Origin: Flavobacteriales bacterium
Lineage (GTDB): Bacteria; Bacteroidota; Bacteroidia; Flavobacteriales_F; PHOS-HE28
NCBI GenBank assembly: GCA_020852835.1
Contig: JADZAC010000005.1
Coordinates: forward strand, 47,688 to 111,687
Reading direction: 5' to 3'
DNA length: 64,000 nt
A model generated the notes under the pieces. It made no database searches and had not been told where the DNA came from. It saw only the letters and a program-made list of their open reading frames with translations. The stretch's first letter is position 1. Each line of letters opens with the position of its first letter. The position numbers were made by a program, and so were the translations under genes. Of the stretch, positions 17,343 to 25,163 are shown piece after piece.

Positions 17343-18655
17343 AGCCCGTCCTGGCGCAAGTGGAAACCAAACCCTTGCCCTGGCCCTTCCGGTACCATGG
17401 CCTTACCGTGGGGTTGCTCACCGTACTGGTAACGCTGGTTTGGCGCATGTTGACCGTGAGCCACCTGAGCCTGCCCATCGGGGTGGCGGAACTGGTCCTG
17501 GTGGCTTTGTTGGTGGTATGGATGGTGTGGCGCATCATCCAGCGTGCGTTGATGGACCAATGGACGATCAACGGCTTTGAGACCTATGTGCTGCTGCTGC
17601 TGCTGTTGCCCGTCATTCCGGCGATCGGCGCCTGGCACGAGTTTGGCCAGCCGCTTTTCTGGGGCATCATCGCCTTCAAAGACTACTACCTGTTGACCGG
17701 CGTGCTGGCCATCTACCACTGGTTGCGCAAGGGATGGATCACTTTGGCCCAAGTCGAGCGTGCCATGGTGCTCATGGCGTGGACCTGCCTGATCTACTTC
17801 TACTTCGCCACCCTGTTCATCGACCCGGGTCCTTACCAGGACACACCCTTGGCCGGGGCCAACGACGTAAAGGGCGGCGGCGTGTATTACCGTTTCAACA
17901 TGAGCGCCATCTATTTCGGCGCCATCTACTACGCCGCACGGGCCTTCATGCGCAACCGCTGGACGGACCTGGGCTACGCACTGCTCTTTGCGGCCTACGT
18001 GGTGGTGTTCCGCATGGACCGCACCTCCATGGCCGTCACGGCCATCGGCATGGCCGGCGTTGTGCTGCTGCATGTGCCCCTGAAGCGTATTGCCCGCATG
18101 GTGCTGCCCGTGGTTCTTCCGGCCGTGCTCGCCGTGCTGCTCTTCGTGTTGCTGGCCCCGGACAAGGTGGAGCAGTACCGTTTCATGTTCATGGACGCAA
18201 TGCACACGGTCATGGGCAGCACGTCGGGCGCCACGGAAGTCTCGGTACGGACCGTGGAAGTGGCCATAGCCGAACGCCAGATCAAGCAGCACCCATGGGT
18301 GGGCAACGGGCGCATCAGCCGGGAATGGAGCGAGGAGGGGTACGACAAGTATTTCGGCTTCTTCTATCCTGCTGACGTGGGATGGCTCGGGTTGGCCTTC
18401 ATCTACGGCTACCCGGGCATGCTCCTGCTCTATGCGCTCTTCTTCATAGCGGCCATTTACATGCTTCGGGTAAAAGGGCGCAACGGCGACCTGCTGTTCA
18501 TCACCTGCCAATTCCTGCTGCTCGCCCTGTTCCTCGATTCGTTGACCAATGGCCAACTGACGCAGAACACGGGCCAGGCGCTGTTGTTGATGGGCCTGAT
18601 GCACTATTACTCCCGGATCAACGGGCAACCGTTGCCGGCCGCACCGGCGGGATAG
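17330..18655 (+). CDS. O-antigen polymerase/ligase-like membrane protein (Wzy-like)
   Basis: This 441-residue protein has about eleven hydrophobic segments and a larger extracytoplasmic loop near the C-terminal half. The loop ends in KQHPWVGNGRISREW, which resembles the HPxxGxG signature of the Wzy_C/O-antigen ligase family. Its place between flippase and sulfotransferase genes argues that it joins flipped repeat units in the periplasm rather than ligating O antigen to lipid A, but the two activities cannot be separated by sequence alone. It overlaps the preceding gene by 13 bases and is followed by a convergent sulfotransferase-like gene six bases away. Confidence 0.85.
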   Translation: MALVKPVLAQVETKPLPWPFRYHGLTVGLLTVLVTLVWRMLTVSHLSLPIGVAELVLVALLVVWMVWRIIQRALMDQWTINGFETYVLLLLLLPVIPAIGAWHEFGQPLFWGIIAFKDYYLLTGVLAIYHWLRKGWITLAQVERAMVLMAWTCLIYFYFATLFIDPGPYQDTPLAGANDVKGGGVYYRFNMSAIYFGAIYYAARAFMRNRWTDLGYALLFAAYVVVFRMDRTSMAVTAIGMAGVVLLHVPLKRIARMVLPVVLPAVLAVLLFVLLAPDKVEQYRFMFMDAMHTVMGSTSGATEVSVRTVEVAIAERQIKQHPWVGNGRISREWSEEGYDKYFGFFYPADVGWLGLAFIYGYPGMLLLYALFFIAAIYMLRVKGRNGDLLFITCQFLLLALFLDSLTNGQLTQNTGQALLLMGLMHYYSRINGQPLPAAPAG

Positions 18656-18661
18656 CCGCAG

Positions 18662-19399
18662 TCAGCGGAGGTACAGCCAGAAGATGCGCCGCAGTATGTT
18701 CACGGCCCGGTAGGCCACAAAGGCGGTGGCTGGCACCTTGATGTGGTCCCATTCGGCAGGGAAGGCGTAGCCGAACTGCTGCATGTAGGGGCCGAAGACG
18801 AACTTGGCGCGCCGCCGTGCGGCATCGGTATCAAAGTGATCAGTGAACGGCCTGCTTTCCTTGGCCGTTTTATTGCCCACGGGCAGCGGCCTGGTCTGCT
18901 CAATGCCCAGGATGCGCAGGGCCTCGGAGAAGTCTTCCTGAAGGTGCTCGTAGCGGATCACCTTGTCGAACCGGTGGTGGTCCAGAATGCTCCAGCTGGC
19001 ATACGGCAACTTGTGGTTGCGCAGGAACCACTGGGAAAAGCGCAATTGCTTGCCGTTGATCTCCGCATGGCTGCGCTTGTTCCACCAAAGCATGATGTGC
19101 TTGCGTAGGAAGCCGTGCTGGATCTTGTTGCCCACGGCATTGCTGTAGCGGCCCTCATGGTCGCTGCGCACCTTGAAGAAGGTGCTCACGGTGATCTCCA
19201 TCGGGTTGCGCAGGCCGGAGATCACCCGGTATTTTTTCTGCTCGGCATTGGCCGCCTTCAGATAATCGGTGCGGTAGAGCGCATGCTTGAAGCAGAATTC
19301 ACGCGCCTCATATTGGTCCACCAGCTCGCGCGAGATGGCGGTGCTGGCTGTTTGGGGCAGGTTCACAAAGACGAACCGGTGCTTATCACTGATCACCAT
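18662..19399 (-). CDS. Sulfotransferase-family protein, third of five, opposite strand
   Basis: This 245-residue protein opens MVISDKHRFVFVNLPQTASTAIS, which aligns with the PAPS-binding loop of the sulfotransferase family 2 type (chondroitin 4-sulfotransferase-like), and has a later ISGLRNPMEITVS segment that fits the 3'-phosphate site. It is the only minus-strand gene between 12784 and 22546 and converges with the polymerase gene. It is shorter and more divergent than its neighbours. A sulfotransferase role is likely from the motifs and the context, but the P-Q-T-A-S-T version of the loop is unusual, so the assignment is less sure. Confidence 0.7.
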   Translation of the reverse strand: MVISDKHRFVFVNLPQTASTAISRELVDQYEAREFCFKHALYRTDYLKAANAEQKKYRVISGLRNPMEITVSTFFKVRSDHEGRYSNAVGNKIQHGFLRKHIMLWWNKRSHAEINGKQLRFSQWFLRNHKLPYASWSILDHHRFDKVIRYEHLQEDFSEALRILGIEQTRPLPVGNKTAKESRPFTDHFDTDAARRRAKFVFGPYMQQFGYAFPAEWDHIKVPATAFVAYRAVNILRRIFWLYLR

Positions 19400-19746
19400 G
19401 GATGTGCTGTTGCCCGCTTATGGCCGGGGAGCCTGGCTGCAATGAAGGTTGAAGGATGCTGCAAAGAAAGTGCGTGCAACCGCCCCATCTTTGCACCGGC
19501 CGTTGAACGCAACGGGCAGGCGGAGGTTACCGGGCATTGGCGGCATCCATTTCATTGCGGGCGATCGTGGACCAAGCGGGCTGCCCGGCCGTTCCAACGG
19601 GCGATGCCGAGCTCGGTAACATTGGCGCCGATCGCCCGTTGAAACCGGCTTGGAATGCCCACAAGAACCAAGGCTTGCAACAGTTCAGCAAACCGCCGGC
19701 CATTATCCGAAGCTCCGATGTTGCACACCGTTTGCACCTGCCAAGC
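19400..19746. other. Divergent intergenic region with inverted repeats
   Basis: This 347-base stretch separates two divergently transcribed sulfotransferase genes. It has candidate -7 elements TTTCTTTG (minus, 19462-19469) and CATCTTTG (plus, 19486-19493). An exact ten-base inverted repeat, AACGGGCGAT at 19596-19605 with ATCGCCCGTT at 19631-19640, encloses the ten-base palindrome CCGAGCTCGG at 19607-19616. The plus frame stays open back to 19537, but family alignment favours a start at 19747. Confidence 0.45.
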
Positions 19747-20754
19747 ATGACCACTGCACCGCCCCTGCCGACGAACGCTGCCGCACGGGAAACGTTCTGC
19801 CCGGATTTTCTGGTGGTGGGCGTGGTGAAGGGAGGCACCACCGCGCTCTATAACCTGCTGGACCGCCATCCGGCCGTTCATCTGCCGCCCATCAAGGAAA
19901 CCAATTTCTTCGCGCGTGCCGACATGCGCACGGCGGATTTTTCCCGCGAGTATGCCTTGGACGTAAAGCTCGATGTGGGGAAGTTCATCCGCGATGGCAT
20001 GAAAGAAGTGGTGCACATTGCCCAAGTTGGGGATCCGGCCCACTATGCCGCCTTGTTCCAAAAAGCCGAACCCGGCCAAGTGCTGGGGGAGGTTTGCCCC
20101 TCCTACGCCGTATGTCCCTCAGCGGCCAAGGCCATATACGCGGCCAACCCGGCAGCCCGGATCATCTTCATGCTGCGCGATCCCGTGCAGCGCGCCTGGT
20201 CGCAGTACATGATGAACTTGCGTGAAGGAAAGACCTTGGAAAAGGATTTCCTCCGGGAAGTGGAACAGGACGACACCTTGGCCAAGAAAGGCTGGGGAGT
20301 GAACCACCAGTACTTGGCCCTGGGCCGGTATGCGGACCAGGTGGAACGGTATTTGGCCGTGTTCCCCAAGGAGCAGGTGCATATTCTGCTGCACGAGGAA
20401 TTCAAGGAAGATCCGATGGCCACCATGCGCAAGCTGTTCTCCGTGATCGGGGTGGCCCCGTTGGAGGAAATGGACCTGTCGGGAAAGTTCAACGAGGCGG
20501 CCGTGCCCCGCAACGCCGTGCTGAACCGGCTGCTGGTGCGCAGCGGTGCGATCAGCACCATCAAGGCCATGGTACCGCGCCACCTGCGCGGGGGCTTCAA
20601 AGAGATGCTGTACTCCCGCAAGAACATGCCCACGCTGCCATCGGAGCAGGCATTGCGTTTGTGGAAGCACTATGAACAGGATGTGGAACGGCTCTCCCGC
20701 CTAATGGGCAAGGACCTTCGGCGGTGGTGGGGCCCCAAAACCAAGCAAGTATGA
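19747..20754 (+). CDS. Sulfotransferase, fourth of five
   Basis: The 335-residue product has the PAPS-binding loop GVVKGGTTALY at about 25-35 and the 3'-phosphate segment MLRDPVQRAWSQYMMN, and ends KDLRRWWG like other bacterial carbohydrate sulfotransferases. The ATG at 19747 puts the loop at the usual distance from the N-terminus; an in-frame ATG at 19537 would add 70 residues with no family similarity. The stop overlaps the next sulfotransferase start as ATGA. Acceptor unknown. Confidence 0.9.
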   Translation: MTTAPPLPTNAAARETFCPDFLVVGVVKGGTTALYNLLDRHPAVHLPPIKETNFFARADMRTADFSREYALDVKLDVGKFIRDGMKEVVHIAQVGDPAHYAALFQKAEPGQVLGEVCPSYAVCPSAAKAIYAANPAARIIFMLRDPVQRAWSQYMMNLREGKTLEKDFLREVEQDDTLAKKGWGVNHQYLALGRYADQVERYLAVFPKEQVHILLHEEFKEDPMATMRKLFSVIGVAPLEEMDLSGKFNEAAVPRNAVLNRLLVRSGAISTIKAMVPRHLRGGFKEMLYSRKNMPTLPSEQALRLWKHYEQDVERLSRLMGKDLRRWWGPKTKQV

Positions 20755-21770
20755 CGGCACCCCAAGGGCCCATCTTCATTGTCGGCAATTCACGCAGCGG
20801 CACCACCATGATGCTGCGTGTAATGACCAACCACTCCTGGGTGCACGGCATCAATGAGCCGCACTTCTATGGCACCTACTGGGCCCCTGCCGACGACGGG
20901 AAGGCGGTGGACAAGGCGGCGGCCCGGGAGCTGCTCACCAAGCTCATTACGCGGCAGCGCGACGGGTTCTTCGCCGAGGTGGTGCCGGGCAAATTTGATG
21001 CGGAAGTGGAGCAGGTACTGGGCGAACTGCCCGCCCAAGCCGACCGCAAGGATGTATACGCGGGGTTCATGGCCTATGAAACGCGCATCCATGGCAAGCG
21101 CATCCCCTGTGAGAAAACGCCCCAGAACATATTCTACATCGCCGAGATTAAGCGCCACTTTCCCGGGGCGAAGATCATTGTGATGTACCGCGATCCGCGG
21201 GCCGTGCTGCTTTCACAAAAGCGCAAATGGATGCGCAAGGACCTGGGGATGACCGGCATGCCGGAGAAGGAAGTGCGGCGCCTGCGTATGAACTACCACC
21301 CGTACACCATCGCTCGCCTATGGAACTCCAGCTTTGATGCCGCCAAGCGCCATGCCGGGGATCCCGATGTGGTGGAGGTGCGCTTCGAGGACCTCACGGT
21401 AAGCCCGGAGGCCACCATGCAGCGGATCTGCGGGGTGGTGGGCATACCCTATGAACCGGCCATGTTGGAAGTGCCCCATGCGGGCAGTTCCAGCGCCATG
21501 GACGACCACACCAAGAAAGGGATCCGCACCGACCGGGGCGAAGGGTGGAAAAAAGGACTGGACGCCACGGAGATCGCCATCTGCCAACGCACTTCCGGCA
21601 GCCGCATGGCCCAACAGGGATATGCTTTGGCCGAGGTCGCCCCCGGCACCTGGAGCTTGTTGGCCACCTGGTTGCGCTTCCCCTTCAAGTTGATCGGCGC
21701 TTTTGCCCTCAACCTGGGGCGGATGCGCAACGTGGTGAATACCTTGGAGCGCCGATTGAAGCAGGCCTGA
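20751..21770 (+). CDS. Sulfotransferase, fifth of five
   Basis: The 339-residue product has the PAPS-binding loop GNSRSGTTMML beginning at residue 12 and the 3'-phosphate segment VMYRDPRAVLLSQKRKW. The RSGTT form and the long C-terminal part with a basic helical tail set it apart from the first, second and fourth sulfotransferases, so it is probably of a different acceptor class. It overlaps the upstream sulfotransferase by four bases (ATGA) and the downstream glycosyltransferase by one base (TGATG), so it is firmly part of the operon. Confidence 0.88.
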   Translation: MTAPQGPIFIVGNSRSGTTMMLRVMTNHSWVHGINEPHFYGTYWAPADDGKAVDKAAARELLTKLITRQRDGFFAEVVPGKFDAEVEQVLGELPAQADRKDVYAGFMAYETRIHGKRIPCEKTPQNIFYIAEIKRHFPGAKIIVMYRDPRAVLLSQKRKWMRKDLGMTGMPEKEVRRLRMNYHPYTIARLWNSSFDAAKRHAGDPDVVEVRFEDLTVSPEATMQRICGVVGIPYEPAMLEVPHAGSSSAMDDHTKKGIRTDRGEGWKKGLDATEIAICQRTSGSRMAQQGYALAEVAPGTWSLLATWLRFPFKLIGAFALNLGRMRNVVNTLERRLKQA

Positions 21771-22546
21771 TGAAGCGTGTGGAATTGTTCGGCCTGCCGT
21801 TCATCGCCGCAGCCGACCATGATCAAGTCGTCCGGGAAGTCTTGGCCTGGCCCCTGCAGCCGTTGCAGGCCGGAGAGCTGCCCTTGCTGAGCACGCCCAA
21901 CGTGGACCAGGTGGTGAAGCTGCACCGGCCCGAACACGAACTGTTGCGGGGGAAGATCGGCCGAGCACGCTATGTGCTGCCGGACGGCCAGCCGATCATT
22001 TGGGTAAGCAAGTGGAAGCAGGGGAAGACCTTGCCGGCCCGCTTGGCGGGCAGCGATCTGTTCCCGGCCCTGTGGAAAGAGCTGGCGGCAAGGCAAGCAC
22101 CGGTGTTCATGGTGCTGGCCAGCGATGCCATCGGGGACGCCTTGAGGAAGGAAAATGCCGCCATGCGTTGGATGGTGCCGCCGTTCTATTCCATTGCGGA
22201 CGCCGCCGCAGAGCAACGCGTAGTGGACCAGGTGGCGGCGGAATTGGCGGAGCGGCCTGTGCCGTTGGTCTTCCTGGGGCTGGGGTTTCCAAAGCAGGAA
22301 CGCCTGGCCCTGGCCTTGGTGGAGCGGCTCAAGGCCGGACCGGCGCCGATGCCGCTCTTCCTGCTGCTGGGCGCCAGCTTTGAGTTCCATGCCGGACTGA
22401 AGAAGCGGGCTCCGATGATCTTCCGGAAGCTCGGCCTGGAGTTTTTTCACCGGTTCCTCTCCGAGCCCAAGCGCATGTTCCGCCGGTATTTCGTGGACGA
22501 TATGGCATTCTTTCTCCTTGCCTTCAGGGAGGTTAGAGGCCGTTAA
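21770..22546 (+). CDS. WecG/TagA/CpsF family glycosyltransferase (GT26)
   Basis: This 258-residue protein has the short GT26 layout with STPNVDQVVKL, VLPDGQPIIWVSK, and the family signature FLGLGFPKQERLAL, and ends in a region rich in aromatic and basic residues (EPKRMFRRYF) typical for membrane association. GT26 members add the second sugar, such as ManNAc or ManNAcA, to a lipid-linked sugar. The start overlaps the sulfotransferase stop as TGATG. It is the last gene of the plus-strand polysaccharide operon. Confidence 0.9.
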   Translation: MKRVELFGLPFIAAADHDQVVREVLAWPLQPLQAGELPLLSTPNVDQVVKLHRPEHELLRGKIGRARYVLPDGQPIIWVSKWKQGKTLPARLAGSDLFPALWKELAARQAPVFMVLASDAIGDALRKENAAMRWMVPPFYSIADAAAEQRVVDQVAAELAERPVPLVFLGLGFPKQERLALALVERLKAGPAPMPLFLLLGASFEFHAGLKKRAPMIFRKLGLEFFHRFLSEPKRMFRRYFVDDMAFFLLAFREVRGR

Positions 22547-22565
22547 GGCCCAGCGCCGGCCCTGT

Positions 22566-22573
22566 TACCTTTG
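22566..22573 (+). promoter_or_regulatory. -7 promoter element of deoC
   Basis: TACCTTTG is an exact match to TAnnTTTG and lies 31 bases before the deoC ATG at 22605. It marks the end of the polysaccharide transcription unit. Confidence 0.6.
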
Positions 22574-22604
22574 TGCATCGCACCCCCAAGCGGCGCGTTT
22601 TACC

Positions 22605-23516
22605 ATGGCTTCAACCACGTTACGCCCCAAACCCGGCACGGCAAGCACCATCGACCAGGTGGGCCTGGAAGAGCGCGTGGCACGGATCAAGACGCGCAGC
22701 ATCAAGCAGGGCGCCAAGGTGGATGGGATGAAGCTCGCCCTGAGCATGATCGACCTCACCACCTTGGAGGGCCAGGACACGCCCGGAAAGGTGAAGCAAC
22801 TCTGCTACAAGGCGGTGCACCTGCATGATCAATTGCCCGGGCTGCCCACGGTGGCCGCAGTGTGCGTATACCCCACGTTGGTGAAAACGGCCAAGCGCGC
22901 CTTGGCCGGCAGCGGGGTGAAAGTGGCCTCCGTGGCCACGGCCTTCCCCAGTGGGCAAGCACCCAAGAACGTGAAGATCGCGGATACCAAGTTCGCCGTG
23001 GCCGAAGGTGCGGACGAGATCGACATGGTGATCAGCCGCGGCAAATTCCACAGCGGGGACTACAACTTTGTGCACGACGAGATCGCTGCGGTCAAAGAGG
23101 CATGCGGCAATGCCCGCCTGAAGGTGATCTTGGAAACGGGCGAGCTGGGCACATACGACAAGGTGCGCCTGGCCAGTGATCTGGCCATTGCGGCGGGTGC
23201 CGATTTCATCAAGACCAGCACGGGCAAGATCAGCCCGGCCGCCACCATGCCGGTAACGCTGGTGATGCTGCATGCCATCCGCGACCACTACCTGCGCACG
23301 GGCGAAATGATCGCCATGAAACCCGCCGGCGGCATCCGCACCAGCAAGGAGGCCCTGCACTACTTGATGATGGTGAAGGAAGAACTGGGCCCGGAATGGT
23401 TGGATCCCCATTGGTTCCGCTTTGGCGCCAGCAGCTTGGCCAACGATATGTTGATGCAGTTGGCCAAGGAAAGCGACGGCCGCTACCAGAGCGCGGACTA
23501 CTTCAGTTTGGATTGA
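22605..23516 (+). CDS. deoC: Deoxyribose-phosphate aldolase
   Basis: DeoC splits 2-deoxyribose 5-phosphate into acetaldehyde and glyceraldehyde 3-phosphate in deoxynucleoside catabolism. The 303-residue protein is of the longer DeoC type. It has the TIM-barrel class I aldolase segments: CVYPTLVKTA, the DEIDMVIS strand, KVILETGEL, the Schiff-base Lys in ADFIKTSTGK, and MKPAGGIRT with the second catalytic Lys. The ATG at 22605 is chosen because the promoter element at 22566 would lie inside any longer product. It stands alone. Confidence 0.94.
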   Translation: MASTTLRPKPGTASTIDQVGLEERVARIKTRSIKQGAKVDGMKLALSMIDLTTLEGQDTPGKVKQLCYKAVHLHDQLPGLPTVAAVCVYPTLVKTAKRALAGSGVKVASVATAFPSGQAPKNVKIADTKFAVAEGADEIDMVISRGKFHSGDYNFVHDEIAAVKEACGNARLKVILETGELGTYDKVRLASDLAIAAGADFIKTSTGKISPAATMPVTLVMLHAIRDHYLRTGEMIAMKPAGGIRTSKEALHYLMMVKEELGPEWLDPHWFRFGASSLANDMLMQLAKESDGRYQSADYFSLD

Positions 23517-23546
23517 GGCGGCCGGGAGGGTGCGGCCGCGGCAGCC

Positions 23547-23963
23547 TCAGCGGCCGATGAGCACCAGTGTGCCTGCAATGATCAAACCTGCGCCCAAGAC
23601 GGTTTTCAGCGTCAGGCTTTCGCCAAGAAATAGCGCGGCCAGCAGGATGGTCAAGGCCACGCTGAGCTTGTCGATGGGCGCCACTTGGGACACATTCCCC
23701 AGTTGCAGCGCCTTGAAATAGCAGAGCCAGGACAGGCCCGTGGCCAGGCCGGAAAGCACGAGGAACAACAGGCCATGCCTGGAAATGGCGCCGATGGCCT
23801 TGGCCTCGCCGCGCGCGAGCACAATGCACCAGATCATCACCAAGATCACCACCGTGCGGATGCCCGTGGCCAAGTTGGAGTTGATGTTGGCCACGCCGAG
23901 CTTGCTGAAAACAGCGGTGAGCGAGGCGAAGAACGCGGAGAGAAGCGCATAGGTCCACCACAT
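23547..23963 (-). CDS. EamA-family transporter, single-repeat form
   Basis: This 138-residue membrane protein has about five hydrophobic segments and is one EamA repeat (half the length of the usual ten-helix drug/metabolite transporter). It contains the family's conserved C-terminal part APIDKLSVALTILLAALFLGESL. Single-repeat EamA proteins are thought to work as dimers; the substrate is unknown. It lies 34 bases downstream of dprA on the same strand and may be cotranscribed. Confidence 0.85.
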   Translation of the reverse strand: MWWTYALLSAFFASLTAVFSKLGVANINSNLATGIRTVVILVMIWCIVLARGEAKAIGAISRHGLLFLVLSGLATGLSWLCYFKALQLGNVSQVAPIDKLSVALTILLAALFLGESLTLKTVLGAGLIIAGTLVLIGR

Positions 23964-23997
23964 GGCCTGGAGGATGGGGAGTTGAACAAAAGAGGCT

Positions 23998-25107
23998 TCA
24001 GTTCAAGGCGTACAGCTTTCCAGGCAGGCTGCGCACCACGCCGTTGAACTCCAGGTTCAGCAGCAGCCCTGCCGCTTTGTGCTGGGGCATTTTGCTGCGG
24101 TGGCAGAGCGTGTCGATGTCGATCTTGCCCTGCTGGCGAATGGCATCCACGAGCACCTGCTCATCCGGCAGCAGCTCGGCGAACAAGCTGTTCTGCACCG
24201 GTTGCTTCTTCTTGGGCTGCGGCAGCCAGTCCATCAGCTTCAGCACGTCCTCCGCGCAGGTGATCAGGTGGGCCTGGCTCTGTTGGATCAGCCTGTTGCA
24301 GCCGGTACTGCGTTCATCGCCGGGCCGCCCGGGAAAGGCCATCACCTCGCGGTCATAGCTGTTGGCGATGTCGGCGGTGATCAGGGAACCTCCCTTGGGC
24401 CCGCTCTCCACCACCACGGTACAGTCGCTCAACCCGGCGATCACGCGGTTGCGCGCGGGGAAATTGCCCGGGGCAAAGGGGGAACCGCTGGGCAGCTCGG
24501 TTACCAACGCCCCGGCGGCGCAGAGTTCCTTGGCGGTGGCGGCGTGCTCGGCGGGGTAGAGCTTGTCCAGGCCGTGCGCCACGCAGGCCACGGTGGGCAG
24601 CCCGCACCGCAAGGCCGTACGGTGCGCAATGATGTCGATGCCGTAGGCCAACCCGCTGACGATGGTGGCGCCGCTGGCGGCAAGGCCTTCCACGAGCGAT
24701 CCGCAAAGGTGCCTGCCCTGTTCCGTGGGCGTTCGTGTGCCCACGATGGAAACGCAGCGCAACGGGCCCATGTCCGCCGCTCCTTTTACAAAGAGCAGTA
24801 CGGGTGCATCGGGGCAGTGCACCAGCCGCCGGGGGTAGTCGGCATCAAGGTAAAACAGCATGCGCAGCCGGTGTTTGCGCACGTAGGTGAGCTCCTTTTC
24901 CGCAGCCTTGACCACGGCGGCATCCTGGATGGATGCGGACAGCACGGGACCGATGCCGGGCACCTTGCCCAAGGACCGGCGCACGGCCCGGTCGGTGAAC
25001 AGGGCGTCCACCCCGCCGCACCATGCCACCAGGTTGCGGGCGTTCACCGGGCCGATGCCCTTGAGCATCGACAAGGCTATGCGGTGGATCCATTGCTGGT
25101 CGTCCAT
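23998..25107 (-). CDS. dprA: DNA-processing protein DprA
   Basis: DprA loads RecA onto incoming single-stranded DNA during natural transformation. The 369-residue protein has an N-terminal helix-hairpin-helix-like part (LKGIGPVNARNLV and LGKVPGIGPVL), the Rossmann-like DNA-binding domain with SIVGTRTPTEQG, SGLAYGID, ELPSGSPFAPGNFPARNRVIAGLS and GSLITAD, and a C-terminal winged-helix domain (about 300-369). These are all the family's landmarks. No other competence gene lies nearby. It is transcribed toward the EamA gene and divergently from a TonB-dependent receptor. Confidence 0.95.
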   Translation of the reverse strand: MDDQQWIHRIALSMLKGIGPVNARNLVAWCGGVDALFTDRAVRRSLGKVPGIGPVLSASIQDAAVVKAAEKELTYVRKHRLRMLFYLDADYPRRLVHCPDAPVLLFVKGAADMGPLRCVSIVGTRTPTEQGRHLCGSLVEGLAASGATIVSGLAYGIDIIAHRTALRCGLPTVACVAHGLDKLYPAEHAATAKELCAAGALVTELPSGSPFAPGNFPARNRVIAGLSDCTVVVESGPKGGSLITADIANSYDREVMAFPGRPGDERSTGCNRLIQQSQAHLITCAEDVLKLMDWLPQPKKKQPVQNSLFAELLPDEQVLVDAIRQQGKIDIDTLCHRSKMPQHKAAGLLLNLEFNGVVRSLPGKLYALN

Positions 25108-25124
25108 GGCTGTGCCCCGATCGT

Positions 25125-25132
25125 TACTTTCG
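25125..25132 (+). promoter_or_regulatory. -7 promoter element of the TonB-dependent receptor-kdsB unit
   Basis: TACTTTCG, one mismatch from TAnnTTTG, lies 31 bases before the ATG at 25164. Confidence 0.45.
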
Positions 25133-25163
25133 CCGTCACGGCATTCGGCCCAAAATACGCGTG

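Noticed and set aside
19537..19746. N-terminal extension of the fourth sulfotransferase
   Set aside because: The frame is open, but the 70 extra residues lack family similarity and cover a structured intergenic region.
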